A stretch of DNA of 64,000 nt from Paenibacillus sp. PL91 (GTDB lineage: Bacteria; Bacillota; Bacilli; Paenibacillales; Paenibacillaceae), in assembly GCF_012935325.2 (NCBI RefSeq), contig NZ_JABBYG020000013.1, positions 1-64,000 of the forward strand. The letters run 5' to 3'. The notes beneath the pieces are model-generated. The model was not told the DNA's origin, ran no database searches, and worked only from the letters and a program-made list of their open reading frames with translations. The translations under genes were made by a program, and so were the position numbers. This document shows positions 31,612 through 40,746 of the stretch, one piece after another (position 1 is the stretch's first letter; each line of letters begins with the position of its first letter).

Positions 31612-32358
31612 ATGATCAAACCCAATATTGCAGCCATTATTAAAGATAAATTAAAACGAACACAAAGCGGAAACGACGACATTTATGTTATTGGACCGGT
31701 TAAGCTGCCGCTTGAGCTGGATGGAGAAACGAAGATGTTCCATTGGTATAGCTGGCTGAGCAAGGAAGCTGGCGAGGAAAAGTCTCCCGAGCAGCTTGTC
31801 GAGGATTTGAATCGCTTCTCCTATGCGGATCTTCAGCAGTCGAGCGTTCTCGTATACGGCGATTTTGAAAATAACGAGGATGCGCTCATTCGGATGCACA
31901 GCATCTGCCATACGGGCGATATTTTCGGAAGCGCAAGATGTGATTGCGGCTTCCAACTGAAGCAATCGATGCGCATGATAACCGAGCATGGGACGGGAGC
32001 TTTATTTTACTTAGCGAATCATGAGGGCCGTGGGATCGGCTTGTTCAGCAAAGCGATCGCTTATTTGCTGCAGGAGGATGGTCTCGATACGGTTGACGCC
32101 AATTTAGAGCTGGGCTTTGCCGACGATTCACGTGATTACACCGATGCGATCGCCGTGCTGAAGCTGCTGCGGTTATTGCCGGTGTCGATCATTACGAATA
32201 ATCCGCGCAAAGTGGATGCGCTGCGCAAAGCAGGCATGAACGTGGCGGGCAGAGTGCCGCTATGGGGCAATTCCTCCGTCTATAACGAGAAATATATTCA
32301 AACGAAGAAGAGTCGATCGGGTCATTTTGAACAAGAAGCACGAACGCTTGCTAAATAA
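31612..32358 (+). CDS. ribA: GTP cyclohydrolase II-like protein
   Basis: The C-terminal two thirds match GTP cyclohydrolase II, which opens GTP to 2,5-diamino-6-ribosylamino-4-pyrimidinone 5'-phosphate at the start of riboflavin synthesis. The zinc ligands are in the segment CHTGDIFGSARCDCGFQLK at about residues 97-115. ANHEGRGIGLFSKAIAYLLQ and VSIITNNPRKVDAL are the GTP-binding and catalytic parts. At 248 residues it is a stand-alone form rather than the RibBA fusion usual in Bacillus. The N-terminal about 60 residues are less typical. Stand-alone paralogs can serve other pathways, such as special flavins or deazaflavins. The symbol is by similarity. It follows the dioxygenase gene. Confidence 0.85.
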   Translation: MIKPNIAAIIKDKLKRTQSGNDDIYVIGPVKLPLELDGETKMFHWYSWLSKEAGEEKSPEQLVEDLNRFSYADLQQSSVLVYGDFENNEDALIRMHSICHTGDIFGSARCDCGFQLKQSMRMITEHGTGALFYLANHEGRGIGLFSKAIAYLLQEDGLDTVDANLELGFADDSRDYTDAIAVLKLLRLLPVSIITNNPRKVDALRKAGMNVAGRVPLWGNSSVYNEKYIQTKKSRSGHFEQEARTLAK

Positions 32359-32383
32359 TCAATGACGATCATAGATAAAGAGA

Positions 32384-32423
32384 AGCCGTTTCTTGCGCTA
32401 GTGCGTTTGAGCGGCTTTTTTTG
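32384..32423 (+). terminator. Terminator after the ribA-like gene
   Basis: The outer stem aagccg/cggctt with an inner cgcta-type loop is followed by TTTTTTTG. Confidence 0.75.
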
Positions 32424-32502
32424 TTGGGGAACATTTGAAGCTTACGTTTCGTCTAATACATAACCGATCATAATTCATAAGTGTGGAAGGGACGGATGAG
32501 TG

Positions 32503-33513
32503 ATGCAAATGAATGGCCATACTAAACGAAACGGTTGGAAAATAAAGCTGGCATTACTGGCGGCTGCAGCACTATTAGGAGCGACAGGCTGCAGTGTCTC
32601 AAAGGATTCAGATACAGTTAAGCCTGATATTCAAGTGGTGGACGACGGCTCTCGTAATGAAGAGAAGGTCGACCAGAAAGAGCTCCTTCAGGAATTCCAG
32701 TCCATTGTGACGAGTGCTGAGGACGCGACCGGTATCGTTTCTTTTTTAGATGCGAATATAGAGAAAGCGGATCAGGCAACGGCTGATTCGATGCTGCGGA
32801 GTCTGCATGACTACTATGATGTCCATTTGGAAGCGGCTCAGAACGCTTTTTTTACATCGAATGTGCAAGAGGTCCTGCTGAAGGAAGCTTGGCCTTTAAC
32901 GGAGGAAACTGCTTTAGCGATTAAAGATGAGACGGTGCGTACGCTCGTGCAGAACGCATACAAAGGCGGTTATAAGCTTGAAGCGGTAGAGGGGTCTATT
33001 TATCCCGTCGTTGATTACAGCGTACAGTCTCATTATGGGAAATACGTGTCGGAGCAGATGAATGCGTACATCGGGTTGATGGCAGCGGAATCGGATAAAG
33101 CTGCGGCCAAGGATGGCGGACTGGTAATCTCATGGGATGAGCTGGCCGCAAGGGCGCTGCTCGCTGAAGCATTCGTAGCGAAGTACAAGGACTCGCCAGA
33201 GCGGGAAGCCGTCGAAAATGAATATGTGAACAAATATATGTCCATGTATATAAACGGTCTGGTCAATACGCCGATTTATGATACTGACAGCTTTAAACTG
33301 CTTGATGAAGTGAAGGCGAGCTATAAAAAAACGATAGCGGAAGCTCCGGATTCCGTGACGGGCCGCCTAGTTGCGCAGTTCTTGGATGTGCTCGCTGAAT
33401 CAGGCGATCAAGTCATCGAGGTGAAGGACGGAGAACAGGCGGAATTACAGCCAATAAAACAGTTCCGCGAGGGCCTGCGGGCAGAAGCGGAAAAGCTTTT
33501 AAAACAGCCATAA
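32503..33513 (+). CDS. Putative lipoprotein of unknown function
   Basis: The protein of about 336 residues begins with a lipoprotein signal peptide: Lys/Arg-rich start, hydrophobic LALLAAAALL and the lipobox GATGC, with the lipid-modified Cys near residue 30. The mature part is acidic and helical (QKELLQEFQSIVTSAEDATG and so on), with no domain I recognise. It should be anchored on the outer face of the cytoplasmic membrane. Several start codons exist (GTG 32500, ATG 32503, ATG 32509); 32503 is chosen for RBS spacing from ggaaggga. It appears to be a single gene. Confidence 0.7.
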   Translation: MQMNGHTKRNGWKIKLALLAAAALLGATGCSVSKDSDTVKPDIQVVDDGSRNEEKVDQKELLQEFQSIVTSAEDATGIVSFLDANIEKADQATADSMLRSLHDYYDVHLEAAQNAFFTSNVQEVLLKEAWPLTEETALAIKDETVRTLVQNAYKGGYKLEAVEGSIYPVVDYSVQSHYGKYVSEQMNAYIGLMAAESDKAAAKDGGLVISWDELAARALLAEAFVAKYKDSPEREAVENEYVNKYMSMYINGLVNTPIYDTDSFKLLDEVKASYKKTIAEAPDSVTGRLVAQFLDVLAESGDQVIEVKDGEQAELQPIKQFREGLRAEAEKLLKQP

Positions 33514-33528
33514 AACGACAAAATTATT

Positions 33529-33557
33529 TTGCGTTCCGGTTCCTTTTCAAGTATGAT
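33529..33557 (+). promoter_or_regulatory. Sigma-A promoter of the aldolase-fold gene
   Basis: TTGCGT (33529-33534) and TATGAT (33552-33557) are separated by exactly 17 bp, 43 bp before the ATG at 33601. Confidence 0.75.
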
Positions 33558-33600
33558 GAGAAAAAATGAACTCATGTTCACATTAAAGGAGTATCAAAGC

Positions 33601-34563
33601 ATGCAATCTAAAACGAGCCACTGTAAAATTGTTGACTGCACGATCCGCGATGGCGGACTCGTAAATAATTGGGATTTTAGTGTCGAGTTCGTTCAGCATT
33701 TGTACGAAAGCCTGAATGAAGCCGGCGTCGATTATATGGAAATCGGCTACAAAAACTCGCCAAAGCTGCTTAAAGGCGCAGAGAGCGCAGGCCCTTGGCG
33801 CTTCCTGAACGATGATTTCTTGAAAAAAGTGATTCCGAACAAAGGAAATACGAAGCTTTCTGCACTTGTTGATATCGGCCGCGTTGATGAAAACGACATT
33901 TTGCCGCGCAGCGAGAGCATGCTCGATCTGATTCGCGTAGCTTGCTACATCCAGGATGTAGACAAAGCGCTGGAACTTGTTCAAGTATTCCATGATCGCG
34001 GCTACGAAACGACGCTGAACATTATGGCTCTCTCGAACGTGATGGAAAACCAGCTCGTTGAAGCATTTGAGCTAATCAACGCAAGCGTTGTTGATGTCGT
34101 ATACGTGGTTGACTCCTACGGCAGCTTAAAGCCGAACGATATGAGCTACCTCGTCGACAAGTTCCGTCAGTATCTGCCTAACAAGCGTCTTGGCGTTCAT
34201 GCGCATAACAACCTGCAGCTTGCATTCGCAAATACATTGCTTGCAGCAGAAAGAGGCGTTGAGCTTCTTGATGCTTCCGTTTACGGCATGGGCCGCGCAG
34301 CAGGCAACTGCAACACAGAGCTGCTTGTAGCAGAGCTTCAAAATACGAAATACAACATCCGTCCTGTACTCGACATGATCGAGAAATATATGGTTCCGCT
34401 TCGCGAGAAAGAAGAATGGGGCTACATCATCCCTTACATGATCACAGGCATCCTAGATGAGCACCCACGCTCCGCGATGGCGCTTCGTGATTCCGAAGAC
34501 AAAGACAAAGGCGTTGAGTTCTACGACCGCCTTACAACGCCTGAGATCGCTCACGGCAAATAA
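33601..34563 (+). CDS. HMGL-like (DRE-TIM) aldolase-fold protein
   Basis: This 320-residue TIM-barrel protein belongs to the DRE-TIM metallolyase superfamily (isopropylmalate/homocitrate synthase, HMG-CoA lyase, 4-hydroxy-2-oxovalerate aldolase). The signature CTIRDGGLVNNWDF gives the D-R pair (residues about 13-26), VVYVVDSYGSLKPNDM a central strand, and LGVHAHNNLQLAFAN the two metal-binding His. GMGRAAGNCNTELLVAEL closes the barrel. It lacks the C-terminal domains of LeuA and the DmpG communication domain, and such stand-alone members are usually named aldolase catalytic domain-containing proteins with unknown substrate. The frame opens at 33529, but ATG 33601 has aaaggag at good spacing. 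Own promoter and terminator make it monocistronic. Confidence 0.85.
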   Translation: MQSKTSHCKIVDCTIRDGGLVNNWDFSVEFVQHLYESLNEAGVDYMEIGYKNSPKLLKGAESAGPWRFLNDDFLKKVIPNKGNTKLSALVDIGRVDENDILPRSESMLDLIRVACYIQDVDKALELVQVFHDRGYETTLNIMALSNVMENQLVEAFELINASVVDVVYVVDSYGSLKPNDMSYLVDKFRQYLPNKRLGVHAHNNLQLAFANTLLAAERGVELLDASVYGMGRAAGNCNTELLVAELQNTKYNIRPVLDMIEKYMVPLREKEEWGYIIPYMITGILDEHPRSAMALRDSEDKDKGVEFYDRLTTPEIAHGK

Positions 34564-34577
34564 TTACAAAAACAAGA

Positions 34578-34620
34578 AGCACCGTTAAGTCTCGATTGAG
34601 ACCTAACGGTGCTTTTTTTG
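34578..34620 (+). terminator. Terminator after the aldolase-fold gene
   Basis: The arms agcaccgttaagtctc and gagacctaacggtgct form a 16-bp stem with one mismatch, followed by TTTTTTT. Confidence 0.9.
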
Positions 34621-34631
34621 CTTGCCGCAAG

Positions 34632-34934
34632 CTATCGCTCAAGCAGCTCGCCATCGCCGCGGACGGCTGCCGCTTGATGCGGCTCGTTTGGGTGGAAATA
34701 GCCTTTACCTTGAAAGGTTTGGCCACTGCTTGCGACAGCCGTAAGCTCGATGCCAATATCCTCGCTTCTGCCAAACCTCGCGAGCAGCTCCCGGTCGCCT
34801 ACGCCGTTAATATCTACGTACCACAGACGATCGCCATATTCGGTAACCCGGACAAGCTCGGCGGAAGTGAAGGATAACTGTATCGTCTCCTGCTGATAGG
34901 TGAATTCAAATGCGATCAGTTCAAATGTTTCCAA
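34632..34934 (-). CDS. Small hypothetical protein
   Basis: This 100-residue protein of unknown family (FEFTYQQETIQLSFTSAELV, then VTEYGDRLWYVDING and GKGYFHPNEPHQAAAVRGDG) appears to be a small beta-rich soluble protein with no signal peptide. The start codon is TTG at 34932-34934, supported by aggaggt about 8 bp upstream. It lies alone between the aldolase gene terminator and the divergent vWA lipoprotein. Because only RBS and length support it, it is moderately secure. Confidence 0.6.
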   Translation of the reverse strand: METFELIAFEFTYQQETIQLSFTSAELVRVTEYGDRLWYVDINGVGDRELLARFGRSEDIGIELTAVASSGQTFQGKGYFHPNEPHQAAAVRGDGELLER

Positions 34935-35085
34935 AGTTGATGACCTCCTGTATGAAGCTTAATGCAGTCGATTCTCGTGCTCGAAGCATGTCTGTTAACG
35001 ATTGTAATGTTACTGGCCTATTTGTGCAACATTCCAAAACCAAAATTCGTCAGATTAGGAAATACAAACATAAGGGGCTGAACGA

Positions 35086-36402
35086 ATGAAAGTGGGTCAT
35101 TTTATCAAAAAGCCAAATAGACATAGAAGGAGCTTTAACTGGATCGTCGCGGTCATGCTTGCGATGCTGCTCATGCTCAGCGCTTGCTCATCCTCTTCGA
35201 ACGATGCAACGAACAGCGGCAACAGAGATACATCGGACCGTGGAGAATCCTCCAGCGACGAGTCGCCGAAATCAGAAGCGAGCTCCAACACTGAAAATCG
35301 ATCAATAAGCGAGGAGCCGGTAAAAGAGAAGGAAGGAGGCAAGCGGATTTATCAAAATCCGGACAAAGACGTGCAGGCGGGGCAATTGACAGCTGGCGAA
35401 TGGGATGATCTTGCGGCGTGGGAGCGGTTCGGCAATTTGCTTAATGCTGAGGAAGGGGACAGCAGCAAGCGAGCGTGGCAGTTCTGGAATTTTGATCGGC
35501 TGGAGGTTGTCGTAACGGCAAATGGCAAGGCGGTATCGGATGCGAGCGTGGAGCTGCTTGCCGGCAAAAAGACGATATGGAAGGCGCGCACGAATACGGA
35601 GGGCAGAGCCTTCGTCTATGCGGGGCTTTTTGAGCGGGACACAGCTAATTTAGGCAGTTATACAGTAAAAGTGCAATCTGGCCAGGAAAGCAAAACGACG
35701 CAGCAGCTGGAAATTCCAGAACAGGGCAGCATTAAAGTCGATTTGGGCAAGGCTGATCAGCTATCGGATCAGGTAGACATCATGTTCGTGGTTGACACGA
35801 CCGGTTCCATGGAGGATGAGCTGAACTATTTGGAGGCAGAGCTTAAGGATGTTGTGAGACGCGTAGCCGACGAGCATGCGAATCAGCTCGGCATTCGCAT
35901 CAGTGCGAACTTTTATAAAGATAAGCATGATGATTATATCGTAAAGCCGTATCCTTTTACGACGGACATTGATAAAGTGACCGATCAGTTCAGCAAGCAA
36001 AAGGCAGAGGGTGGCGGTGACTTCCCCGAGGCAGTTGATCAGGCTCTGCGGGATGCCATTCATGAGCATGAGTGGAGCGAAGAGGCGCGGGCGCGCTTGC
36101 TGTTCCTCGTACTGGATGCGCCGCCGCATGATGATGGGCAAATTATTGACGAGATACAGAAGCTAACGGAGGATGCGGCGGAGCAAGGGGTGCGGATTAT
36201 TCCGGTCGCTTCGAGCGGCGTAAACGTGGAAACCGAATATTTGATGCGCTTCATGGCTTCAGCGACAGGCGGCACCTATTTATTTTTGACTGATGACAGC
36301 GGCATCGGAGGGGATCATCTAGAGCCGGCTGCCGGCGAATTTGAAGTAAAGCTGCTCAATGATTTGCTCGTTGAGGTCATTAATCGTTACGTGCAGGAGT
36401 AG
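35086..36402 (+). CDS. Lipoprotein with a von Willebrand factor A domain
   Basis: The 438-residue protein has a basic N-terminus, a hydrophobic stretch and the lipobox MLSAC (Cys about residue 34), then a Ser/Asn/Glu-rich linker. A small beta-sandwich-like region follows (VVVTANGKAVSDASVELLAG, near residue 145). The vWA domain starts about residue 228 with IMFVVDTTGSMEDEL, which contains the MIDAS D-x-T-x-S-type motif (DTTGS), and continues with GGGDFPEAVDQALRDAI and FLVLDAPPHDDG. It is a surface-anchored metal-ion-dependent adhesion or complex-forming protein of unknown partner. It resembles vWA proteins of other Paenibacillus-type genomes. ATG 35086 follows aagggg. Confidence 0.85.
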   Translation: MKVGHFIKKPNRHRRSFNWIVAVMLAMLLMLSACSSSSNDATNSGNRDTSDRGESSSDESPKSEASSNTENRSISEEPVKEKEGGKRIYQNPDKDVQAGQLTAGEWDDLAAWERFGNLLNAEEGDSSKRAWQFWNFDRLEVVVTANGKAVSDASVELLAGKKTIWKARTNTEGRAFVYAGLFERDTANLGSYTVKVQSGQESKTTQQLEIPEQGSIKVDLGKADQLSDQVDIMFVVDTTGSMEDELNYLEAELKDVVRRVADEHANQLGIRISANFYKDKHDDYIVKPYPFTTDIDKVTDQFSKQKAEGGGDFPEAVDQALRDAIHEHEWSEEARARLLFLVLDAPPHDDGQIIDEIQKLTEDAAEQGVRIIPVASSGVNVETEYLMRFMASATGGTYLFLTDDSGIGGDHLEPAAGEFEVKLLNDLLVEVINRYVQE

Positions 36403-36421
36403 GGTGGATATAGGAAAGAGC

Positions 36422-36475
36422 AAGGGCAATCCTTCAAGCAGCTTCGCGGCTGCCCGGGGGATTGCCCTTTTTTGA
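36422..36475 (+). terminator. Terminator between vWA lipoprotein and the convergent dehydrogenase
   Basis: The outer arms aagggcaatcc and ggattgccctt have an inner gcagc/gctgc stem and are followed by TTTTTG. Confidence 0.85.
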
Positions 36476-36480
36476 CCGTA

Positions 36481-37860
36481 TTAATAGAGCTTGCCTTGGC
36501 GATACAGCATGGTGGATAGCTTCATAACGGCGTGATTGTAGCAATTTTGTCGAAGCGGGAGCGGGTCGCCAAAATAGGCTGGCAGAATGCTGTTTAACGT
36601 TTTTTGCATTTTATCATAGAGCATCTTATAGACTTGATCCTCGCTGAAAAACTGCGTTTCCCGGCCCTGCAGCCATTCAAAATAGGAGACGATCACACCG
36701 CCGGCGTTAGCCAATATATCGGGGATAATTATCGTTCCTTTAGCAGTGAGCACCACGTCCGCTTCACCGGTAACCGGTGCATTCGCGCCTTCGACAATGA
36801 TAGGCGCCTTAACCCGCTCGACATTGTCTTTATGAATTTGCTCCTCCAGCGCAGCAAGAATGAGCACATCAACGTCCAGATAGAGCACTTCCTCGCGGCC
36901 AAGAATTTGGGCCTTTATGTCAAGCGCGACTAATGCAGCCTCAGTTGCTGGCAAATCTCCCTGATGCAGTGCGGCATACTCAAGCAAGGCTGGAACCGAT
37001 AGTCCATCCGGGTTGTATAGCGTTACGTTCCGATCGCTTACAGCGACTACTTTATTATGCAAATACGTGCATTTGTAGGCTTCCAGCGCAGCGACTGAGC
37101 CTACGTTGCCGAAGCCCTGCACCGCGATCGAGAGCGGCCTGTCCGCATGGGCAAGCGCGGTTTGCACGAACGGGTTCGTGCTTCCGGCAAGCCAGCTTCT
37201 TTGCTCCTTCAGGAAATCATGCAGCATATAGCGGAAGGCGAAATAGACGCCCTTGCCGGTCGCTTCTCTTCGGCCAAGGGAGCCGCCGTTGATGACGCTT
37301 TTGCCGGTAAAGCTGCCGAGGTAAGGCTGACCGGGATGAATACTCTTGTATTCAGCCATCATCCAGTCCATCTCGCGCTCGCCGGTGCCCATGTCAGGAG
37401 CTGGTATATCCTTGTCAGGACCAAGCACGTCGCTGAAATATTGTACATATTTTTTGCAAATGAGATAGAGCTCTTTCGCAGAATAGGTACGGGGGTTAAT
37501 GACGACGCCACCCTTGCCGCCGCCGAATGGAACCTCATGCAGGGCGTTTTTGAGCGTCATTAGCGCTGCCAGATTCGTTACTTCGTCTTCACTTACCGAT
37601 TCGTGAAATCGGATACCGCCCTTATAGGGGCCAAGTGTATCGTTATGCTGAATGCGATAGGCCGGGATACGTACGACGTTGCCGTTATCGATCGTTATAC
37701 GCAAAAAGGCTTTATGTACTTTGTTAGGTGTAGATAGAATGGCGGCAAGTGAAAGAAAGGCTTGCTCGCGTGCCTGCTCCTGCAAATTCGGTAAAAAAGT
37801 GCTGTCTCCCATTAAAGCATTTAAGGATTGCTGTACGATGGCTCCTGTTTGGCTTGCCAT
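36481..37860 (-). CDS. Glu/Leu/Phe/Val dehydrogenase family protein
   Basis: This is a glutamate-dehydrogenase-type oxidoreductase that interconverts an amino acid and its 2-oxo acid plus ammonia with NAD(P). The 459 residues include PYKGGIRFHESVSEDEVTNL, the glycine-rich catalytic loop VPFGGGKGGVVINPR (active-site Lys), the substrate Asp region PAPDMGTGEREMDWM, and the Rossmann entry VQGFGNVGSVAA. The length and the motif GTGEREMDW favour NAD-type glutamate dehydrogenase (RocG/GudB-like), but leucine or valine specificity cannot be excluded by eye. It is monocistronic, convergent with the vWA gene, with ATG 37860 behind an aggaggt RBS on its strand. Confidence 0.88.
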   Translation of the reverse strand: MASQTGAIVQQSLNALMGDSTFLPNLQEQAREQAFLSLAAILSTPNKVHKAFLRITIDNGNVVRIPAYRIQHNDTLGPYKGGIRFHESVSEDEVTNLAALMTLKNALHEVPFGGGKGGVVINPRTYSAKELYLICKKYVQYFSDVLGPDKDIPAPDMGTGEREMDWMMAEYKSIHPGQPYLGSFTGKSVINGGSLGRREATGKGVYFAFRYMLHDFLKEQRSWLAGSTNPFVQTALAHADRPLSIAVQGFGNVGSVAALEAYKCTYLHNKVVAVSDRNVTLYNPDGLSVPALLEYAALHQGDLPATEAALVALDIKAQILGREEVLYLDVDVLILAALEEQIHKDNVERVKAPIIVEGANAPVTGEADVVLTAKGTIIIPDILANAGGVIVSYFEWLQGRETQFFSEDQVYKMLYDKMQKTLNSILPAYFGDPLPLRQNCYNHAVMKLSTMLYRQGKLY

Positions 37861-38209
37861 AACTAAACGACCTCCTCTGTGTTCTGGAATGAGATGCTCT
37901 CCAAGCGGGACGACCTTCTGCCGTTAAACATTAGACGGACGCTTGCGCTTGAACACTAACTGTAACATATTGGAACGTGTAAACCAAAACATGGTGGGGG
38001 ATGAGCGGTTGTGGGGGTTACGTGTAAACGCGAAAACTGCTGAAGTAGCTATTTCTCCTCCATCGTTGGGAAGAATCAGTTCAAAAGTTGCTACATAAAA
38101 GAGATTGTCTTTACCTAACAAACGTGCTATCCCTAATATAAAAAAAGCCATGAAGTAAATACTCATCTAGAAGTGTTGTCCAGACCATTCCAGAGGAGAG
38201 TATTTATAC
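37861..38209. other. Intergenic stretch before the IS256 remnant
   Basis: No supported gene lies here. The last part, 38150-38209, contains aaatactc/gagtattt arms and an agaggaga RBS that belong to the leader of the IS256-type transposase fragment. A minus-strand open frame of 80 codons at 37924-38166 has no RBS or recognisable family and is not called. Confidence 0.4.
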
Positions 38210-38455
38210 ATGGCTCAATATCAGGTTACACTAGATCGCTTATTAAACCAGTCGTTTATCGGAGAATCTCGTGACGCAGGTGCAGCTGCCTTGCTCGAGA
38301 CGGTCTTGAATCAAGTGTTGAAGGCGCAAGCGACTGAACAATTACCAGCTTCGGAGTATGAGCGTACGCCTGACAGACAAGGACAACGAAATGGAAGCTA
38401 CTCCCGAAACCTAACGACGCGTGTGGGCAGGATTACTTTGCAAATCCCACGTGTA
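38210..38455 (+). pseudogene. N-terminal fragment of an IS256-family (mutator) transposase
   Basis: About 82 codons match the start of IS256-type transposases: AQYQVTLDRLLNQSF, LLETVLNQVLKAQATEQL, YERTPDRQGQRNGSYSRNL and RVGRITLQIPRV. After the last motif the expected RDGKF continuation is replaced by unrelated sequence and the frame ends at 38761 inside the opposite-strand GH88 gene. The catalytic DDE domain is gone. The bases 38456-38587 between this break and the GH88 stop codon have no recognisable origin. Confidence 0.85.
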
Positions 38456-38587
38456 CTAGTGATACAACCGACGCCATGCTTGTTGAAAAAAGCACCCCAG
38501 CCTGCCTTTGATCCTGTATCGCCTACCGCATGCGTTCGGTGCTTCAAAGATGGAGCGAACCATACCTTTGATACTTGCTTGAAGGGA

Positions 38588-39703
38588 TTAAAAGATCCGA
38601 TGGCTCCAGCCGTTAAGCTTGGCGAATGCCTCCACGAAGTAGTAGTCTCCGTATATAAGAGATACGTTGATGTTGGCGTTCTCAGGCTTATGTCCGGTGC
38701 CTTGGAGAAGAATCGCTTCATGGTCCGGATTGTCCCAGGTCGCATAATTCTCGCTAAGTGAATACAGGATTCTCTCGGCAGCCGCGTTATACATCCGGCG
38801 TTCCGCGGATGGAACCAGCTCAGCAAGTTCGAGCAGACCGGATGCTGCGATGGCGGCAGCAGAAGTATCGCGCGGCTCGTTTTCTATGTTTTCTACGCGG
38901 AAATCCCAATACGGCACATAGTCTTCCGGCAGGGCGGCGACAAAGTAATGCGCTACCTGCTTCGCCGCGTGCAAATAACGCTCAAGTCCGGTGCATCGGT
39001 AAGCAATCGCGAGGCCATGAAGCGCCCAGGCATTGCCTCGGCTCCACGCCGAGGAGCCGGAAAAGCCTTGACCGCCCAGCGGTTCTATAAACGCGCCCGT
39101 CTCCGGATCAAAAGATAAAATATGACATACCGAGCCGTCCTCGCGAATGGCGTAACGGAGGAAGGTGTCCGCGTGACGTATCGCGATATGCTTGTAACGC
39201 GGGTCGCCGGTCGTGCGGCTTGCCCAGAACAACAGGGGGATATTCATCATGCAATCAACAATGGCCCAGCCGAGCGCCCCATGCCCGTTCCATGCACGAA
39301 TAAACTCGCCATTCACGTTGAAGCGGCCCGCGAGAAAGTTTGCCGCCTCCAAGCCGATTCGCAGACCTTCCTGATCGCCCGTTAATTCGTATTTGATGAC
39401 AGCAGTCGGCAGAAACTGAAAGCCGACATCGTGATGCAATTGTACGGGATGCTCGCAGAAGCAGCGCTCCAGCTTGGCGTCCCATTCCCAGGCGGCTGCC
39501 CGGAAGGACTCTTCCCCTGTTGCATCATGCATAACCCAGAGCAGGCCTGGCCAGAAGCCGGACGTCCACCAGTTATCGTCTGTGCTGTCATAGATGCCGT
39601 TGGCTTTTGCCACATGGGGCGTTTTATCTCCAATTTGGTTTATCATGCGCTCTACCTTTTCGGTTAATTGCGCCAATATTTTTTCTTTGTATGCCTGATT
39701 CAT
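38588..39703 (-). CDS. GH88 unsaturated uronyl hydrolase
   Basis: This is a cytoplasmic glycoside hydrolase of family 88 (unsaturated glucuronyl/galacturonyl hydrolase). It removes the 4,5-unsaturated uronic acid left at the non-reducing end of oligosaccharides by a polysaccharide lyase, using vinyl-ether hydration. At 371 residues it has the usual length. The alpha6/alpha6 barrel motifs include DDNWWTSGFWPGLLWVMHDAT, LHHDVGFQFLPTAV (catalytic Asp), GWAIVDCMMNIPLLFWA (second Asp) and SAWSRGNAWALHGLAIAY. No signal peptide. ATG 39703 follows a gaggagg RBS. It is divergent from an AraC regulator and belongs functionally with the lyase at 48.1 kb and with kduI/kduD. Confidence 0.9.
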   Translation of the reverse strand: MNQAYKEKILAQLTEKVERMINQIGDKTPHVAKANGIYDSTDDNWWTSGFWPGLLWVMHDATGEESFRAAAWEWDAKLERCFCEHPVQLHHDVGFQFLPTAVIKYELTGDQEGLRIGLEAANFLAGRFNVNGEFIRAWNGHGALGWAIVDCMMNIPLLFWASRTTGDPRYKHIAIRHADTFLRYAIREDGSVCHILSFDPETGAFIEPLGGQGFSGSSAWSRGNAWALHGLAIAYRCTGLERYLHAAKQVAHYFVAALPEDYVPYWDFRVENIENEPRDTSAAAIAASGLLELAELVPSAERRMYNAAAERILYSLSENYATWDNPDHEAILLQGTGHKPENANINVSLIYGDYYFVEAFAKLNGWSHRIF

Positions 39704-39844
39704 TTTGTAGTAAGCCTCCTCGTTGACCCATGATTGTGGTTAAGCTGCTTGCTATCATTATAGTCTCTGACAAATGGGCAAAGTTACGCTACAATGGTTA
39801 AAAATGTTGTTCTGTTGACTTGTTGAAATGAAGGGGTGCAGTCA

Positions 39845-40708
39845 GTGAAGGGGACGCTGTTTCAGGAAATGGACTACGGGGGACTGTCTTTTCTTTGGTC
39901 ATACCGCAATTGGTCGCAGCAAGATTTCGAGGGGTATTACCATTGGCATCGGGGCTTCGAGGTGCTGGCTGTGCATCAGGGACACGGCTCGGTTACCGTC
40001 AATCAGAAGACGTATGAGCTTAAGCCAGGCATGCTGTTTTATTTCCAACCCTATCAGCTGCATAATGTTTATGCGGAAGTGGATGAAAGCCGGCCGTATG
40101 AACGCAGCGTCTTTCATTTCGACCCTGTATTTATGAAGGGCTACTTAAGGACGTTTCCGGCTCTTTATGACGTCTATAAACGAATGCTTCAAGGGCTTAT
40201 CGCTTTGCAGGGCATAGATATGATCGACTGCAACGAAGAATTGAATGCCGCTTGCTCCGCATTCCAGAATAGCCTGCTCGCTTCCTCCGCCAGCAGCAAG
40301 GACGAGCAGAGCGCGCTTTATTTGTTAAAGGTGTTGTCGTTAATTAAGCGAAAGGTTATTCCGGGGCCCGAGCAGGAGGAGCATACGAAGCCGATTCGCC
40401 AATCGGAACGTGTTATGGCATGGATTGAAAATCATTACGGGGAGCCCTTTCAGCTGGAGCTGCTTGCGGACGAGCTCCATATGTCAAAATCTTATTTGTC
40501 CCGGCTGTTCCGGCAAGAGACGGGTAGCAGCATTACGGGCTATTTGACAGCCCGCAGAATGCAGCAGGCTTGCAGTCTGCTTCAAACGACGAACAAATCC
40601 GTAGAAGTGATCGGCGAGCAGGTAGGGTTTACGAGTACCTCTTATTTTATTAGCCTGTTCAAACGGATTATGGGCGTGTCTCCGCATCAATACCGCCTGA
40701 GGCTGTAG
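39845..40708 (+). CDS. AraC-family regulator (cupin plus HTH)
   Basis: The protein of about 287 residues has an N-terminal cupin sugar-sensing domain (YYHWHRGFEVLAVHQGHGSV, then KPGMLFYFQPYQLHNVYAE) and two C-terminal AraC helix-turn-helices (FQLELLADELHMSKSYLSRLF and VEVIGEQVGFTSTSYFISLF, then VSPHQYR). The HWH triad is typical of sugar-responsive AraC members. The frame opens at GTG 39836, but GTG 39845 is better spaced from aagggg. It is divergent from the GH88 gene across 130 bp and probably activates it. Confidence 0.88.
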   Translation: MKGTLFQEMDYGGLSFLWSYRNWSQQDFEGYYHWHRGFEVLAVHQGHGSVTVNQKTYELKPGMLFYFQPYQLHNVYAEVDESRPYERSVFHFDPVFMKGYLRTFPALYDVYKRMLQGLIALQGIDMIDCNEELNAACSAFQNSLLASSASSKDEQSALYLLKVLSLIKRKVIPGPEQEEHTKPIRQSERVMAWIENHYGEPFQLELLADELHMSKSYLSRLFRQETGSSITGYLTARRMQQACSLLQTTNKSVEVIGEQVGFTSTSYFISLFKRIMGVSPHQYRLRL

Positions 40709-40746
40709 CGGGGAGCAGCGGTAATATAATAGATGCTTCGTTCTAA

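Noticed and set aside
37924..38166. 80-codon minus-strand frame upstream of the IS256 remnant
   Set aside because: No RBS, no motif, and it overlaps the transposase leader region.
38398..38826. 142-codon minus-strand frame at the IS256/GH88 junction
   Set aside because: It overlaps the end of the well-supported GH88 gene in another frame and includes IS256 antisense sequence.
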